Assembly: GCA_964450685.1 (NCBI GenBank)
Contig: CAYVDN010000003.1
Span: 1 to 64,000 of the forward strand
Length of the DNA stretch: 64,000 nucleotides
Direction: 5' to 3'
Source: JBAOHV01 sp964450685
GTDB taxonomy: Bacteria > Actinomycetota > Acidimicrobiia > Acidimicrobiales > Microtrichaceae
The translations under genes were made by a program, and so were the position numbers. Numbering within the stretch: position 1 is the stretch's first letter; each line of letters starts with the position of its first letter. The notes beneath the pieces are model-generated. The model saw nothing but the letters and a program-made list of their open reading frames with translations, made no database searches and had not been told where the DNA came from. Of the stretch, positions 8,945-16,898 are shown piece after piece.

Positions 8945-9682
8945 CTACCAGGGCAGACCCTGCTGGGTCCCCTGGCTCTTGATCTTGCGCCGCTCAGCAG
9001 GCAGCTCGGGGTTGATCTGCGTCATCCAGTCCGGAGCGTTCATGGGGGCGTTGGGCGGGAAATCGCCGCCGCCCCAGTTGAGGTAGGTGTTCTGCATCCT
9101 CGTCTCGCTGGCGAGGGCAGCACGTGCCTCGGGGGTGAACATCTGGGCATGACTACGAAACGCCGCTTCTTCCCCATCCCGGGAGAAGTCACGTCCCAAG
9201 GCAGCGTGGCCATACACATCGTGCACCGCACGGAAGCGGTCGTTGGTCTCGTTGTCCCACACCGAGTGGCCCCCCGTGGCGGCCGTTGACAGCACAGCGA
9301 TATGGCGGTTCTCGGTAATGTCCCGGGCCATGGCTGCGGGGGAGTCGTACGGATCGGTATCCGACACCGAGAACGAGAGGCCCAAGCCGCCCTGCTCCAC
9401 AGGACTCGTCATGTGGTGAAACTGGTCACCGACCTCCCTGGTCAGGTGCTCGTAAGACCGCCGAGTTTCCTCCGTCAGCGGTTTACCGATGGCGTCACGA
9501 GTAGCCCGGTACCCCGAGTATCCTTCGGCCCCCACAGCACGAGCGTTGATAGCCATATCGGGGTCGTAGCTCAGTCCCCGTGCTTCGGCGTAACTGCGTG
9601 CGCTGGCCTGAGCAGCTGTTACCGGGTCGAACTGCCGAAGGTTGACGTTCCCCAGGCCAGGGAGTGTATCCTGCGTGGCCAC
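8945..9682 (-). CDS. Conserved-looking hypothetical protein with HDVYGHAALG motif
   Basis: 245 aa, GTG start at 9682, 2 bases after the upstream gene. Residues ~150-215 contain FRAVHDVYGHAALGRDFSRD, GEEAAFRSHAQMFTPEA, and ETRMQNTYLNWG. This H..YGHA...GEE..., ...H..MF...A...ET..QN pattern recurs, to my recollection, in phage and polyvalent proteins and has conserved His/Glu residues that could be catalytic or metal-binding. I do not know the reaction. It lies between terminase and portal, among other large unknowns, so it may be carried in the virion. Confidence 0.7.
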   Translation of the reverse strand: MATQDTLPGLGNVNLRQFDPVTAAQASARSYAEARGLSYDPDMAINARAVGAEGYSGYRATRDAIGKPLTEETRRSYEHLTREVGDQFHHMTSPVEQGGLGLSFSVSDTDPYDSPAAMARDITENRHIAVLSTAATGGHSVWDNETNDRFRAVHDVYGHAALGRDFSRDGEEAAFRSHAQMFTPEARAALASETRMQNTYLNWGGGDFPPNAPMNAPDWMTQINPELPAERRKIKSQGTQQGLPW

Positions 9683-9684
9683 GA

Positions 9685-10917
9685 TCAGAACCTCAGGGAC
9701 TGCTGGCCACGCATCTGGGCTCCGCTGAGGTTGCTCGCAGCCGAGCGCCGCTGCTGGGAGTACTCGGGATCCTTGCCCGCCGCACGACGAGCCTCCGTCC
9801 AGGAGACTTCCTGCATGGCGACCGACGGCAGGTTGGACTCGCCTCGGGAGTCGGTGACGCCGAGCGCCTTGCCTGCCTGCCGGGCGGCCCGGATGGTGGC
9901 TTCGTTGTTGAAGCTGTGAAGCGCTCCCGAGCTGCCCACCAGCGGGCTGGGGTGAACACTGGTGCCAGTGGAGTCCTTCTTCGGAATATCAAGCGCCAGG
10001 CCCTTGTCGGAGCCCACGGTCTTCCCCACGTTGGTGCGCCCGAGGTGTCCCACGGAGGTCCCCAGAGGCTGGCCGTAGGAGATGGTGTTCATCCACGTGT
10101 CCTCGGCGGTGTTTCCCCGGGGGTTGAGGATGCCCTCGTGACTGTCCCGGAGCCCGAAGAGGTCCAGGCGCTGCTGGCCGGGGTGGATCTCGCCGGTCAC
10201 GACCTTCTCGACATGGCCAACCCGGGTGCGGTACTCCTCCTCGACGGCACCACCGGGCACAGCGTTCACCGAAGCGGCTCGGTACGAGTGGACCTTCGGC
10301 GCCGAGTGGGGGTTCAGCGGATCGGGGCCGCCAGCCAGGTGCTCCTGGGCCTTGGCGATGTTGGTCTTCGTGCCACCGGCCTGGATGAGGCGATCAACGT
10401 GGGGGCCGGTCTCGCCAGACATCTGCCGCATGAGGCCGCCGACGGCCTTCTTCTCGTTGTCCGGGCTGTTCATCGGGCTCATGGCGGCAGCGGCCGTGAT
10501 GGCACGCTCAACCGGGACGCCGTGCTGGGCGGCCATACCTGCGATGTCCCGGTGGTGGTCGAAGTACCACCCGCTGCCAGAGCTGACGCCCTCGGCCGCT
10601 GCCCGGCCGATACCGGCTACGAAGTGACTCACTCGGCGAGAAGCGGCCCCCTGAAGGGTGACCGGCAGGTCCTTGACGTGCGGAGCGATCTCGCCGAGCT
10701 TCCCGGCGTTCTTGGCCGACTTCTCACGGGTCGTGGCGTTGTTCGCCGGGTTGGTGGCCGCACGGCCGAGCTGCTCGATCCGAGCGTCCAGCCGGGAGCG
10801 AACGGCACCCTGATCCCGCATGATCCCCTGGAGGGAGGCACGGCCCGCCCGGTCGAGGTCGCTGAACTGGAGCGCTCGGTCGGTGGGGACTGCCTTGCTG
10901 CGTGCGGGACCGGCCAT
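9685..10917 (-). CDS. Large hypothetical protein of head module
   Basis: 410 aa, ATG 10917. The N-terminal third is helical (LDRAGRASLQGIMRDQGAVR). A central part reads GWYFDHHRDIAGMAAQHGVP, then ERAITAAAAMSPMNSPDNEK. The GWY...A...G......A.AAMSP...N pattern resembles phage/plasmid DUF7178-like proteins with an HhH/glycosylase-like AALSP motif; this resemblance is tentative. The rest is Gly/Ser-rich with no membrane segment. Start and stop are tightly coupled to neighbours (2- and 1-base gaps). Confidence 0.68.
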   Translation of the reverse strand: MAGPARSKAVPTDRALQFSDLDRAGRASLQGIMRDQGAVRSRLDARIEQLGRAATNPANNATTREKSAKNAGKLGEIAPHVKDLPVTLQGAASRRVSHFVAGIGRAAAEGVSSGSGWYFDHHRDIAGMAAQHGVPVERAITAAAAMSPMNSPDNEKKAVGGLMRQMSGETGPHVDRLIQAGGTKTNIAKAQEHLAGGPDPLNPHSAPKVHSYRAASVNAVPGGAVEEEYRTRVGHVEKVVTGEIHPGQQRLDLFGLRDSHEGILNPRGNTAEDTWMNTISYGQPLGTSVGHLGRTNVGKTVGSDKGLALDIPKKDSTGTSVHPSPLVGSSGALHSFNNEATIRAARQAGKALGVTDSRGESNLPSVAMQEVSWTEARRAAGKDPEYSQQRRSAASNLSGAQMRGQQSLRF

Positions 10918-10918
10918 G

Positions 10919-11242
10919 TCAGACCCTCCGGAGATGTGGTGCGTTGGTGTGCTGCTGCCAGCCCCGGGCGATGGCCTGGTGCCGTCGGCGCTCCATGATT
11001 CCGGCCGCCTTGGGGGCGTAGGCCGGGGGGAGCTGGTGAGAGCCGAGGTACTTCATCTGAGCTTGCTTCACGGCTTCGGGAGCAACGTTGAACCCCATGC
11101 CGAGCGACACCCCTGCTGGGGCGAGGGCGACCGGCTTGGGACGAGCAGGGCGTCCCGCACTGGCGGTCTGGCTGAGCGCCGCCATGGGGTTGCCACCGAG
11201 CTGCGTCACCGACGGCATGGGGATCTGACCGGGGAGCGGCAT
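10919..11242 (-). CDS. Small basic hypothetical protein
   Basis: 107 aa from ATG 11242, whose A overlaps the TGA of the upstream gene (TGATG), which fixes this start over an upstream in-frame ATG at 11329. It is rich in Pro, Ala, Arg and Gln, with MKYLGSHQLPPAYAPKAAGI and MERRRHQAIARGWQQH. No known motif. It is part of the co-translated block between terminase and portal. Confidence 0.6.
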   Translation of the reverse strand: MPLPGQIPMPSVTQLGGNPMAALSQTASAGRPARPKPVALAPAGVSLGMGFNVAPEAVKQAQMKYLGSHQLPPAYAPKAAGIMERRRHQAIARGWQQHTNAPHLRRV

Positions 11243-11451
11243 CAGTAGTCGTCCCGGTCGTAGCGCTCCTGGCGGAAGTCCTCGGCGTTCTTCTCGTGCC
11301 ACAGCATCCCGCTCGTCGTACCGAGCCAAGGACTGCGAGCAATGGACCGCTCTGACGGGCGGTCTACGGGAGAGATGGAGTCCACCAACTCTCGTGGAGC
11401 GGGAGGGTGACGCCGGTCATCGTGCCGGGAGTCGGTGCCCCCGGCGCCCAT
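11242..11451 (-). CDS. Small hypothetical protein
   Basis: 69 aa, ATG 11451 overlapping the upstream TGA, and stop overlapping the next ATG, so it is held in frame by two TGATG junctions. Sequence is hydrophilic and charged (PREL, RQERYDRDDY tail). Nothing recognised. Confidence 0.55.
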   Translation of the reverse strand: MGAGGTDSRHDDRRHPPAPRELVDSISPVDRPSERSIARSPWLGTTSGMLWHEKNAEDFRQERYDRDDY

Positions 11452-11795
11452 CAGCCGACCCGGGCGGCGTTGGGGCGGATGAGCCGGGTCTCGGAACCCT
11501 GGACCCGCTCGAACGTCGGGTGGTCGCTCTGGGCACCCTGCACGAACTCGCCGAGGGCCGACGGGGCCTCGATCCAGGCGGCCGAGCCGACGTGCGCCCG
11601 CTCACGGGTCGTCTCCTCGGGGGTCTTGATCGTGGTCACCGGCCCCGTCGAGGTGTCGCCGTAGGCGCCCTGGGCGAAGCTGGTCGGCACGTCGGTGTCG
11701 GTGGCGATGCCCTCCTCGAAGCGGAGCGGCCCCTTGTTGCCGGGCGGGTTGGCAGCGACAGCCGACTCGTAGCCGGTCTCGGGTGCGTAGGACAT
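11451..11795 (-). CDS. Hypothetical protein of head module
   Basis: 114 aa, ATG 11795 with AAGGGAG at good spacing. Hydrophilic with Thr/Glu/Gly-rich text (GPLRFEEGIATDTDVPTSFA, WIEAPSALGEFVQGAQ). No motif recognised. It heads a co-translated run of four genes toward the portal. Confidence 0.6.
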   Translation of the reverse strand: MSYAPETGYESAVAANPPGNKGPLRFEEGIATDTDVPTSFAQGAYGDTSTGPVTTIKTPEETTRERAHVGSAAWIEAPSALGEFVQGAQSDHPTFERVQGSETRLIRPNAARVG

Positions 11796-11826
11796 GGTGG
11801 GCTCCCTTGCGGACGGTGTTGCGCCC

Positions 11827-12147
11827 TCAGTATTGCATATGGATATCGGAGAGGGAAGCTACTCCCGAACGATGGATCGAGCCGGTCGTGGCCTTCGGGG
11901 GAGTAACAGCGGTGCGCACCTGGAGCGCAGCGTGATCCGGCGAAGCCCCGAGCGCCACGAGCAACCGCTCGGCGGCATCCCCGTCGCCTACCAGTGCGAC
12001 ATTCAGCCGGTCCTTCTTGAGGAAGGCAACTGCCTCGGCGGCAGCCTCGTCGGTGAGCACATTGGTCCAGAGCACCGAGGCGAACCCCCCGTCTGGCTGT
12101 AGGTTCCCAACCCATACCTGAGGAGTCACTGCGATGGAGAACGGCAT
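11827..12147 (-). CDS. Hypothetical protein, possible leaderless start
   Basis: 106 aa, ATG 12147. MPFSIAVTPQVWVGNLQPDG, then FLKKDRLNVALVGDGDAAER, suggests a small alpha/beta fold, with no catalytic motif seen. TATAGT lies 7 bases before the ATG and a weak TCGACG 18 bases further up, so the mRNA may begin at or near the start codon. Alternatively GAGGTG further up acts as a distant ribosome site. Confidence 0.6.
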   Translation of the reverse strand: MPFSIAVTPQVWVGNLQPDGGFASVLWTNVLTDEAAAEAVAFLKKDRLNVALVGDGDAAERLLVALGASPDHAALQVRTAVTPPKATTGSIHRSGVASLSDIHMQY

Positions 12148-12165
12148 GTGAGTGACTATATCACC

Positions 12166-12639
12166 TCAGCGTGCGCCACGTCGAGGCGGCCCCCAGGGAC
12201 CCTCCACTACGATGGCGGGAAGGCTCTCACCACGGAGCAGCGCAGCGGCGCCTCGGTGATGCCCGGAAAGCAGTACATCCTCGCTCTTGGAGCCCTCCGT
12301 CGGGGGCCACTGATCGTATCGCCGGTACACCACAGGATTGCGGTTGCCCACGTTTCCCTGGTCGGCGTAGGTCATGCCCGTCTGATGCCAGTCAGCGTTC
12401 TCCATGTAGTGCCGGACGCCCGGGGATGTCACACTCGGCTGAGACGCACGTAGATTCCGAGGATCCACCGACTGAAGCTGGGGCGATGATTCCAGAGCGC
12501 TCCGCACCCGGTCTGGGTCGTAATCCTGGAGGTGCTTACTGCGCCCCGCACGAGACCACGGCACGGACTGCACTGGACTCGACCCCTCGGGGAAGTGTGC
12601 ATCGAAGCCTGCGCCGTAGAGTTGGTCGGGGTTGATCAC
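12166..12639 (-). CDS. ParB/sulfiredoxin-like domain protein
   Basis: 157 aa, GTG start 12639. The C-terminal part reads SEDVLLSGHHRGAAALLRGE followed by SLPAIVVEG. The (D/S)GxHR..A....G...PAIVV motif is the nucleotide-binding box of ParB-like N-terminal nuclease domains and their kin. The N-terminal ~100 residues are polar and unfamiliar. A second protein with the same box lies at 58340-58864. Such proteins in phage head modules may act on DNA at packaging or injection; this is inference. Confidence 0.65.
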   Translation of the reverse strand: MINPDQLYGAGFDAHFPEGSSPVQSVPWSRAGRSKHLQDYDPDRVRSALESSPQLQSVDPRNLRASQPSVTSPGVRHYMENADWHQTGMTYADQGNVGNRNPVVYRRYDQWPPTEGSKSEDVLLSGHHRGAAALLRGESLPAIVVEGPWGPPRRGAR

Positions 12640-12648
12640 GCTGACACC

Positions 12649-13680
12649 CTACCCAACTTGCTGCCGTAGTGCCGGTTCCCAGCTGCGGTCGTTGATGTCC
12701 ACGACGCCCTGGATGTGGCGCCCGAACTGGAGCTGCTGCATGTTCGCCTGCGGCCGTAGATCGAGGCCGCCGTGCTCTCGCCGGGCAGTGACATACGCCT
12801 GGGAGACGGGACCGAACTCGGCAGGGAGTGACCCCTCCGACCCGGCATAGTTGCCCCACTGGTTATCAGTGTAGCGGGAGTAACCGCCACCAGGGTCGGC
12901 AGGCATGCTGGGGTCGGCCACGGCCTTGGGGTGCGGGCGGGCGTGCCGGTCAGCGAAGGCGTCGGCGAAGCCCTCGATCTTGGCGAAGTTCTCGGGCGTG
13001 CCGAGGGTGGTGGCGCCGCTGCGCTCGCCGGGCACCATCGTCGGCGGGTCCGGCGTATCCCGACCGAAGAGCCCGCCACTACGCCGCTCCGACGCCGCCT
13101 GGAGATTGACCAGGGCCTGAGAGTGCCAGTCCTGCTGGTGACCCAGCTCGTGGATGATGGTGTCCTCTTCCAGGTACCGGGGATCGGCGTTGATGTTGCC
13201 GCCCGTCGGGGAGTACTGCCCGGCCTGCGTGTCGAGGTAGTCCACGTTGACCTGGGTGCCCTTCTCGGCGATGCCGCCCACCACCCGCCGGTCACGCCGG
13301 AGGGTGCTCATCGGCACGGTCGAGCGGGCGATCGTCTGGTGGACGGTCTCCCTCGTCATGTCCGTGGCGATGGCCTCACGCTCGGCCCGGCTGGCGGTGC
13401 TGTTCGGGCGCCCGCCCCGGGCCTCCTCGGCGGTGTAGTGGCCGTCGAGCGCCCGGTTGATCGGGGGGGTGTCGCCTGCGGCGTTCACATCGACGTGGAC
13501 GACCTGGCGCACGGCGGCGATCCGGTTGGGGCTGAAGCCCTTGTGGCCAACCTCGTCGCCGGTCCGGTTGGCAGCGTTCAGCCGCCGGTTCGAGAACAGA
13601 GTCCCCTGCTGGCCGTGACCTCCGGGGCCGGGCTCGTTCGCCTTGAACTGCGGGCCGCCGAAGTCGGCGAGGTTGACCAT
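12649..13680 (-). CDS. Zincin-like metallopeptidase of head module
   Basis: 343 aa, ATG 13680. Near residue 195 it has EEDTIIHELGHQQDWHSQ, a full HExxH zinc motif with a following His/Asp, and ~75 residues later KIEGFADAFADRHARP, a plausible third ligand (EGFAD). The N-terminus has VVHVDVNA and many Arg/Ala helices. This pattern fits secreted-peptidase-like zincins more than classical U9/S14 prohead proteases. Sited right after the terminase gene, it may mature capsid or injected proteins, or be delivered with DNA. It is preceded by the GATA-GGGGG-TATC start signal, identical over 23 bases to that at 46574. Confidence 0.75.
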   Translation of the reverse strand: MVNLADFGGPQFKANEPGPGGHGQQGTLFSNRRLNAANRTGDEVGHKGFSPNRIAAVRQVVHVDVNAAGDTPPINRALDGHYTAEEARGGRPNSTASRAEREAIATDMTRETVHQTIARSTVPMSTLRRDRRVVGGIAEKGTQVNVDYLDTQAGQYSPTGGNINADPRYLEEDTIIHELGHQQDWHSQALVNLQAASERRSGGLFGRDTPDPPTMVPGERSGATTLGTPENFAKIEGFADAFADRHARPHPKAVADPSMPADPGGGYSRYTDNQWGNYAGSEGSLPAEFGPVSQAYVTARREHGGLDLRPQANMQQLQFGRHIQGVVDINDRSWEPALRQQVG

Positions 13681-13688
13681 GATCGGAT

Positions 13689-13701
13689 GATACCCCCTAT
13701 C
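13689..13701 (-). promoter_or_regulatory. GATAGGGGGTATC start-associated signal
   Basis: In coding orientation GATA-GGGGG-TATC is followed by ATCCGATC and then ATG 13680. The terminase stop TAG lies inside it. G5 can serve as Shine-Dalgarno core; the GATA/TATC arms are inverted repeats. Confidence 0.7.
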
Positions 13702-15322
13702 GACGGGGGAACCAAGGAGCTTCGCTCTCTTCGACGGTCTCCACGGTGTCGTTGAGGCTCATGGCGCAGGCGATGGCCAGGGAGTCCACGTAGTCGTCGT
13801 GGACGTTACGGTTGCCCTCGGGCGCCTGCACCATCATGAACTGGTTCTTCATCACCTTCTCGGCGTCCGACATCTGCTGGCGGAAGTTCTTCCACACCCG
13901 CATGCGCCGGGCCTTGCTGTGGCCGGGGTAGGTGACATACCGGCGCTGGAGCAGCTGGATGAGGTGCTTCCAGCGCTCGCTCTGGTTCTTCAGGTCGGAG
14001 TCCACGCCGACGACCTCGCAGCGGTGGCCGAGCATGCGCTCCAGGCGCTCGACCACGGGCGAGCCCATGCCCTGCTTGTCCACGCCGACGTAGGCCAGCT
14101 TGTAGGGCGCCAGGAACTCGGCGATCTCGAAGTACTGGTTCTCCCAATCGGTGTCGTTGATCTCCAGCCAGTTGAGCACCCGGTGCTCCCGGTACCCGGC
14201 GGCGTCGGGGTTGTCCCAATCGACCCAGCAGACGGTGACCACCGTGGCGTCCTTCACCCGGGCCACGTCGATCCCGGCCACGCAGGCCGAGGTCGTCCAG
14301 CCCTTGATGATCTCCATCCGCTTGTCGGCGAGGTCATCGAGGTCATCGTCGGCGATGAGCATGCCTCGTTCGAGCTGCCACTTCACGGCGAAGGACATCT
14401 GGAACTCGTCGGAGTCCTCGCCGAGCCGGAGCTTCTCCTTCTTGATGAACTTGGCGTAGTTGGGGTTGTACTTCTCGACGGTCTTGTAGTCGTACTCGAA
14501 GTGGTTCTCCCGCTGCCCCCGGCGGCCAGACGCCATCATCCGCTTGTTGCCCATGATGGCCTTGTAGAAGCCACCCTTGACGAAGCTCGGAGTGCCGATC
14601 TTCACCATGGTGCCTGCCGTCGAGGCGAGCATCGGGGCGATCGACTTGTCCATCATCGTCTCGTCGGCCTCCTGGGCCTCGTCAATGATGGTGATGTGGT
14701 AGCTGGAGCCCTCGATCTTGGCCCGAGCGTTGCAGGTCTGGCGCCGGGCGAAGGAGCCGTTCTTCAGCTTCAAGAGCTTCGACTTCGCCTGGATCTTCTC
14801 GTCAATCTCGGGGTCCGACAGGAAGCCCTCAGCGTGCTGGCTTGTGAGCTTGTCCACCACCCGGTTGTAGATGATGTCGGCCTGGCCGTCGGTGGGGGCG
14901 AAGAGGCCGATCCACACGCCCTTCTTGAACTTCTCCAGGATCTTGAAGGTCTTCGCCAGCTGCGGAAACAGCACGGCGACGCCTGCGATGACCATGGCAA
15001 GTGTCTCACTCTTGCCGGACTGGCGGCACCAGAGGGCAGTGATCTCTTCGGCGTCGCCCAGGATGAGTGACTCCACGATCCGGTAGGCCAGACCGTACTG
15101 GTACGGGTGGAGCTGCACATCGGACAGGGCCTCGCAGAACACCAGGGTCCGGCGCACGAGGTCGTCCACGAACTTGGCGCTCTCCTCGTCCAGCTCGGGG
15201 ATGTCGGGGAGATCGTCGTCGGTGAGGAAGTCATCGTCCGGCGCATGGTCTGCGTCGTACATGCGCAGCTCGTCAGGATCGCCGAGGTCGATCGCCGCAT
15301 CCGGGTCCATGACGGAGGTCAT
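13697..15322 (-). CDS. Terminase large subunit
   Basis: 541 aa from ATG 15322 (MTSVMDPDAA); in-frame ATGs at 15334 and 15310 are alternatives, and longer starts would run into the hairpin at 15359-15386. ATPase half: LWCRQSGKSETLAMV (deviant Walker A, CRQSGKSE), KIEGSSYHITIIDEAQEADE (Walker B plus catalytic Glu) and KIGTPS motif III. Nuclease half: CVAGIDVARVKDATVV, YVGVDKQGMG and VHDDYVDSLAIA supply the RNase H-fold Asp triad. It pumps DNA through the portal and cuts it. The small subunit is not obvious; the 100-aa gene at 15784-16086 is the best candidate. Confidence 0.95.
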   Translation of the reverse strand: MTSVMDPDAAIDLGDPDELRMYDADHAPDDDFLTDDDLPDIPELDEESAKFVDDLVRRTLVFCEALSDVQLHPYQYGLAYRIVESLILGDAEEITALWCRQSGKSETLAMVIAGVAVLFPQLAKTFKILEKFKKGVWIGLFAPTDGQADIIYNRVVDKLTSQHAEGFLSDPEIDEKIQAKSKLLKLKNGSFARRQTCNARAKIEGSSYHITIIDEAQEADETMMDKSIAPMLASTAGTMVKIGTPSFVKGGFYKAIMGNKRMMASGRRGQRENHFEYDYKTVEKYNPNYAKFIKKEKLRLGEDSDEFQMSFAVKWQLERGMLIADDDLDDLADKRMEIIKGWTTSACVAGIDVARVKDATVVTVCWVDWDNPDAAGYREHRVLNWLEINDTDWENQYFEIAEFLAPYKLAYVGVDKQGMGSPVVERLERMLGHRCEVVGVDSDLKNQSERWKHLIQLLQRRYVTYPGHSKARRMRVWKNFRQQMSDAEKVMKNQFMMVQAPEGNRNVHDDYVDSLAIACAMSLNDTVETVEESEAPWFPRR

Positions 15323-15358
15323 GGGAGGGATCATAGCCCTATGAGGAGACATAGCAAA

Positions 15359-15386
15359 GAGCCCCCGCTGGCGGGAGCGGGGGCTC
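15359..15386 (-). terminator. Perfect 11-bp hairpin before terminase
   Basis: GAGCCCCCGCT and AGCGGGGGCTC around a 6-base loop, followed in minus direction by CTCTTTGC. It would end transcripts coming from 15462-15746 before the terminase start. The same GGGGCTCTTTGCTAT text follows the hairpin at 51592-51617. Confidence 0.75.
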
Positions 15387-15461
15387 TTCGTCTCCCCATC
15401 CACGTGTGATCACGCTCCAGGGGGCTTGTCCTGGCCGAGCACGCTCGGGCAGGGTAGCTCT

Positions 15462-15746
15462 TCAGCCGTCGTGCAGCGGGATGCTGTGGACGGTGCCTCG
15501 CCAGATGTCGCCCTGCTTGAGGCCGACCCAGGCGAGGGAGTTGTAGTTGGCGAGCTGCACGCCGAGGTTGGCCTGTGCGTGCTGCATGGTCGCCAGAATG
15601 GCGTCCTCGGCCTCCCGCAGGGTGTCGGCGGGGATCTTCAGGTCCATGACCAGCTCGTCGTTGACGGTGACCACGACCTCGTACCGGCACAGCGGGGCCG
15701 GGAAGTCCAGCTCCAGCTGCTCGTAGGTGGGAGTCATCGTGTCCAT
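15462..15746 (-). CDS. Small hypothetical protein, leaderless-type start
   Basis: 94 aa from ATG 15746. It contains an ordered alpha/beta pattern (YEVVVTVNDELVMDLKIPAD, then EAEDAILATMQHAQ and IWRGTVHSIPLHDG). There is no Shine-Dalgarno. Instead TAGTAT (15753-15758) sits 6 bases before the ATG with TTGTAT 18 bases upstream. It stands alone between the terminator at 15359 and the next gene. Function unknown. Confidence 0.65.
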   Translation of the reverse strand: MDTMTPTYEQLELDFPAPLCRYEVVVTVNDELVMDLKIPADTLREAEDAILATMQHAQANLGVQLANYNSLAWVGLKQGDIWRGTVHSIPLHDG

Positions 15747-15752
15747 GGTGAC

Positions 15753-15782
15753 ATACTACCCAGACGGTCGATGGATATACAA
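15753..15782 (-). promoter_or_regulatory. Promoter, leaderless type, for 15462-15746
   Basis: In minus direction TTGTAT (15777-15782), 18 bp, TAGTAT (15753-15758), then 6 nt and ATG 15746. A TTGACTTGT element overlaps the -35 region. Confidence 0.55.
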
Positions 15783-15783
15783 G

Positions 15784-16086
15784 TCAATTCTTCGACAAGA
15801 GAGCATCCATCGCCAGGAGGGCCTCCTCGGTCTTCCCCCGGGACTGCTCCAGGGCGTACATCCGGGCCGACTTCTCCAGGCCGCCACGGAGCGACAGCTC
15901 GTAGAGCCGGGACGCCTCCATGAGACCGGTCTCCACGATGATGGCCAGCTCCTCAGGCGCCAAAGTGTCCAGGCGGGCGGCGAGCTTCTTCGGGCTCGCC
16001 TTCGTCGGGAGCGGGCGCCCCTTCAGCTGGTCCTTCGGGAGCGACCTCTCCAGCTTGCGGCGGGGGGATGAGAAATCCACGGGCAT
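15784..16086 (-). CDS. Small basic helical protein, candidate terminase small subunit
   Basis: 100 aa from ATG 16086 (MPVDFSSPRRKLERSLPKDQ). Basic N-terminus, then helices: KASPKKLAARLDTLAPEELA, IIVETGLMEASRLYELSLRG, LEKSARMYALEQSRGKTEEA. Size, basic charge and position just ahead of the large terminase fit a small terminase or DNA-binding packaging protein, but no HTH is clear. Its first 134 bases overlap the 3' end of the 15953-16468 gene in another frame. Confidence 0.6.
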   Translation of the reverse strand: MPVDFSSPRRKLERSLPKDQLKGRPLPTKASPKKLAARLDTLAPEELAIIVETGLMEASRLYELSLRGGLEKSARMYALEQSRGKTEEALLAMDALLSKN

Positions 16087-16468
16087 CGTCGGTACATCCT
16101 GAGGTGTCGAGGAACGGCATCCACACGCCGTAGTCCGGATCGAAGTGGTACACCATCTTAGACCCCGGGTACAGCAGCTCGTAGAGCAGGCCCTCCGGCG
16201 GCGGCGAGAGGGGGTACGGGGGCAGCTCCGGCGGCTGGTTCCAGGTGCCGATCTCCTCGGGTGTGACATCGAGCGGCGGCAGCGGGTTGGATCCCGGTCG
16301 CCCCCAACCCAGCTGGTACTGGCCACGGAGCCCCTTGAACACCAGGCCACGGCCTCGGCGGTAGGGCTCCTCGATCTCCACGAGGAAGCCGCCCTCGATC
16401 GGCCACTTCGGCCGGTCGGAGTTGGCGATGAGGTAGAACCCGTCCAGGAAGGACTTCAGCCGCCCCAC
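15953..16468 (-). CDS. Hypothetical protein with long 3' overlap
   Basis: 171 aa, GTG 16468 sharing one base with the upstream TAG. Residues 1-~120 look genuine (LKSFLDGFYLIANSDRPKWP, GLVFKGLRGQYQLGWGRPGS, LLYELLYPGSKMVYHFDPDY, GVWMPFLDT). The last ~45 residues (Pro/Glu/Gly-rich) overlap the next gene in a different frame and look like shadow translation. The true product may end earlier through a frameshift or sequence error near 16086-16100. Function unknown. Confidence 0.55.
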   Translation of the reverse strand: MGRLKSFLDGFYLIANSDRPKWPIEGGFLVEIEEPYRRGRGLVFKGLRGQYQLGWGRPGSNPLPPLDVTPEEIGTWNQPPELPPYPLSPPPEGLLYELLYPGSKMVYHFDPDYGVWMPFLDTSGCTDDARGFLIPPPQAGEVAPEGPAEGAPAPDEGEPEEARRPPGHFGA

Positions 16469-16797
16469 TACCGCACCCGGCTCTGGAGGCCGCCCCGCTG
16501 GGGGTTGCTGGGGGCGTTGATCTGGTCGGGGGTCATGGGCTCGTAGGGCAGGCCGTCGAGCACCCGGTTGATCATCTTGCCCTTGCTGACAGCTCGGGCG
16601 AAGCCTCGATAGGTCTCGTAGCCCGCCTGGTAGACGTATCCCTCGGTCGGGGGTCGGTTCCGCCAGCGCACCTGAAGCTCACCCGTGGCGTGGTCGTAGC
16701 GGTACGAGGCCACCCGGGTCGAGTTGGGCGTCTCCACCCACGGCGTGAGGTCGTGGCGGGGGTCGTCGGCCGCTTGGTACTGGCTGGGTCCTGGCAT
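16468..16797 (-). CDS. KTSC-like domain protein
   Basis: 109 aa, ATG 16797. Residues ~28-90 read STRVASYRYDHATGELQVRW, then RPPTEGYVYQAGYETYRGFA, RAVSKGKMINRVLDG. The S..v..Y.YD...L.V.W..G..Y.Y......Y..F..A.S.G..N pattern is the KTSC domain seen at lysyl-tRNA-synthetase ends and in many small phage proteins. Biochemical role unknown. A GATACA lies 8 bases before the start without a clear -35. Confidence 0.7.
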   Translation of the reverse strand: MPGPSQYQAADDPRHDLTPWVETPNSTRVASYRYDHATGELQVRWRNRPPTEGYVYQAGYETYRGFARAVSKGKMINRVLDGLPYEPMTPDQINAPSNPQRGGLQSRVR

Positions 16798-16898
16798 GGA
16801 GTCACTGTATCACTACACGCTGATCGCCTGGTAGGGGCTATCGAGAGTGGGTCATATCCGGTACGATGCGGCGAAAGCCCACCCAAGGAGCGTCCCTC

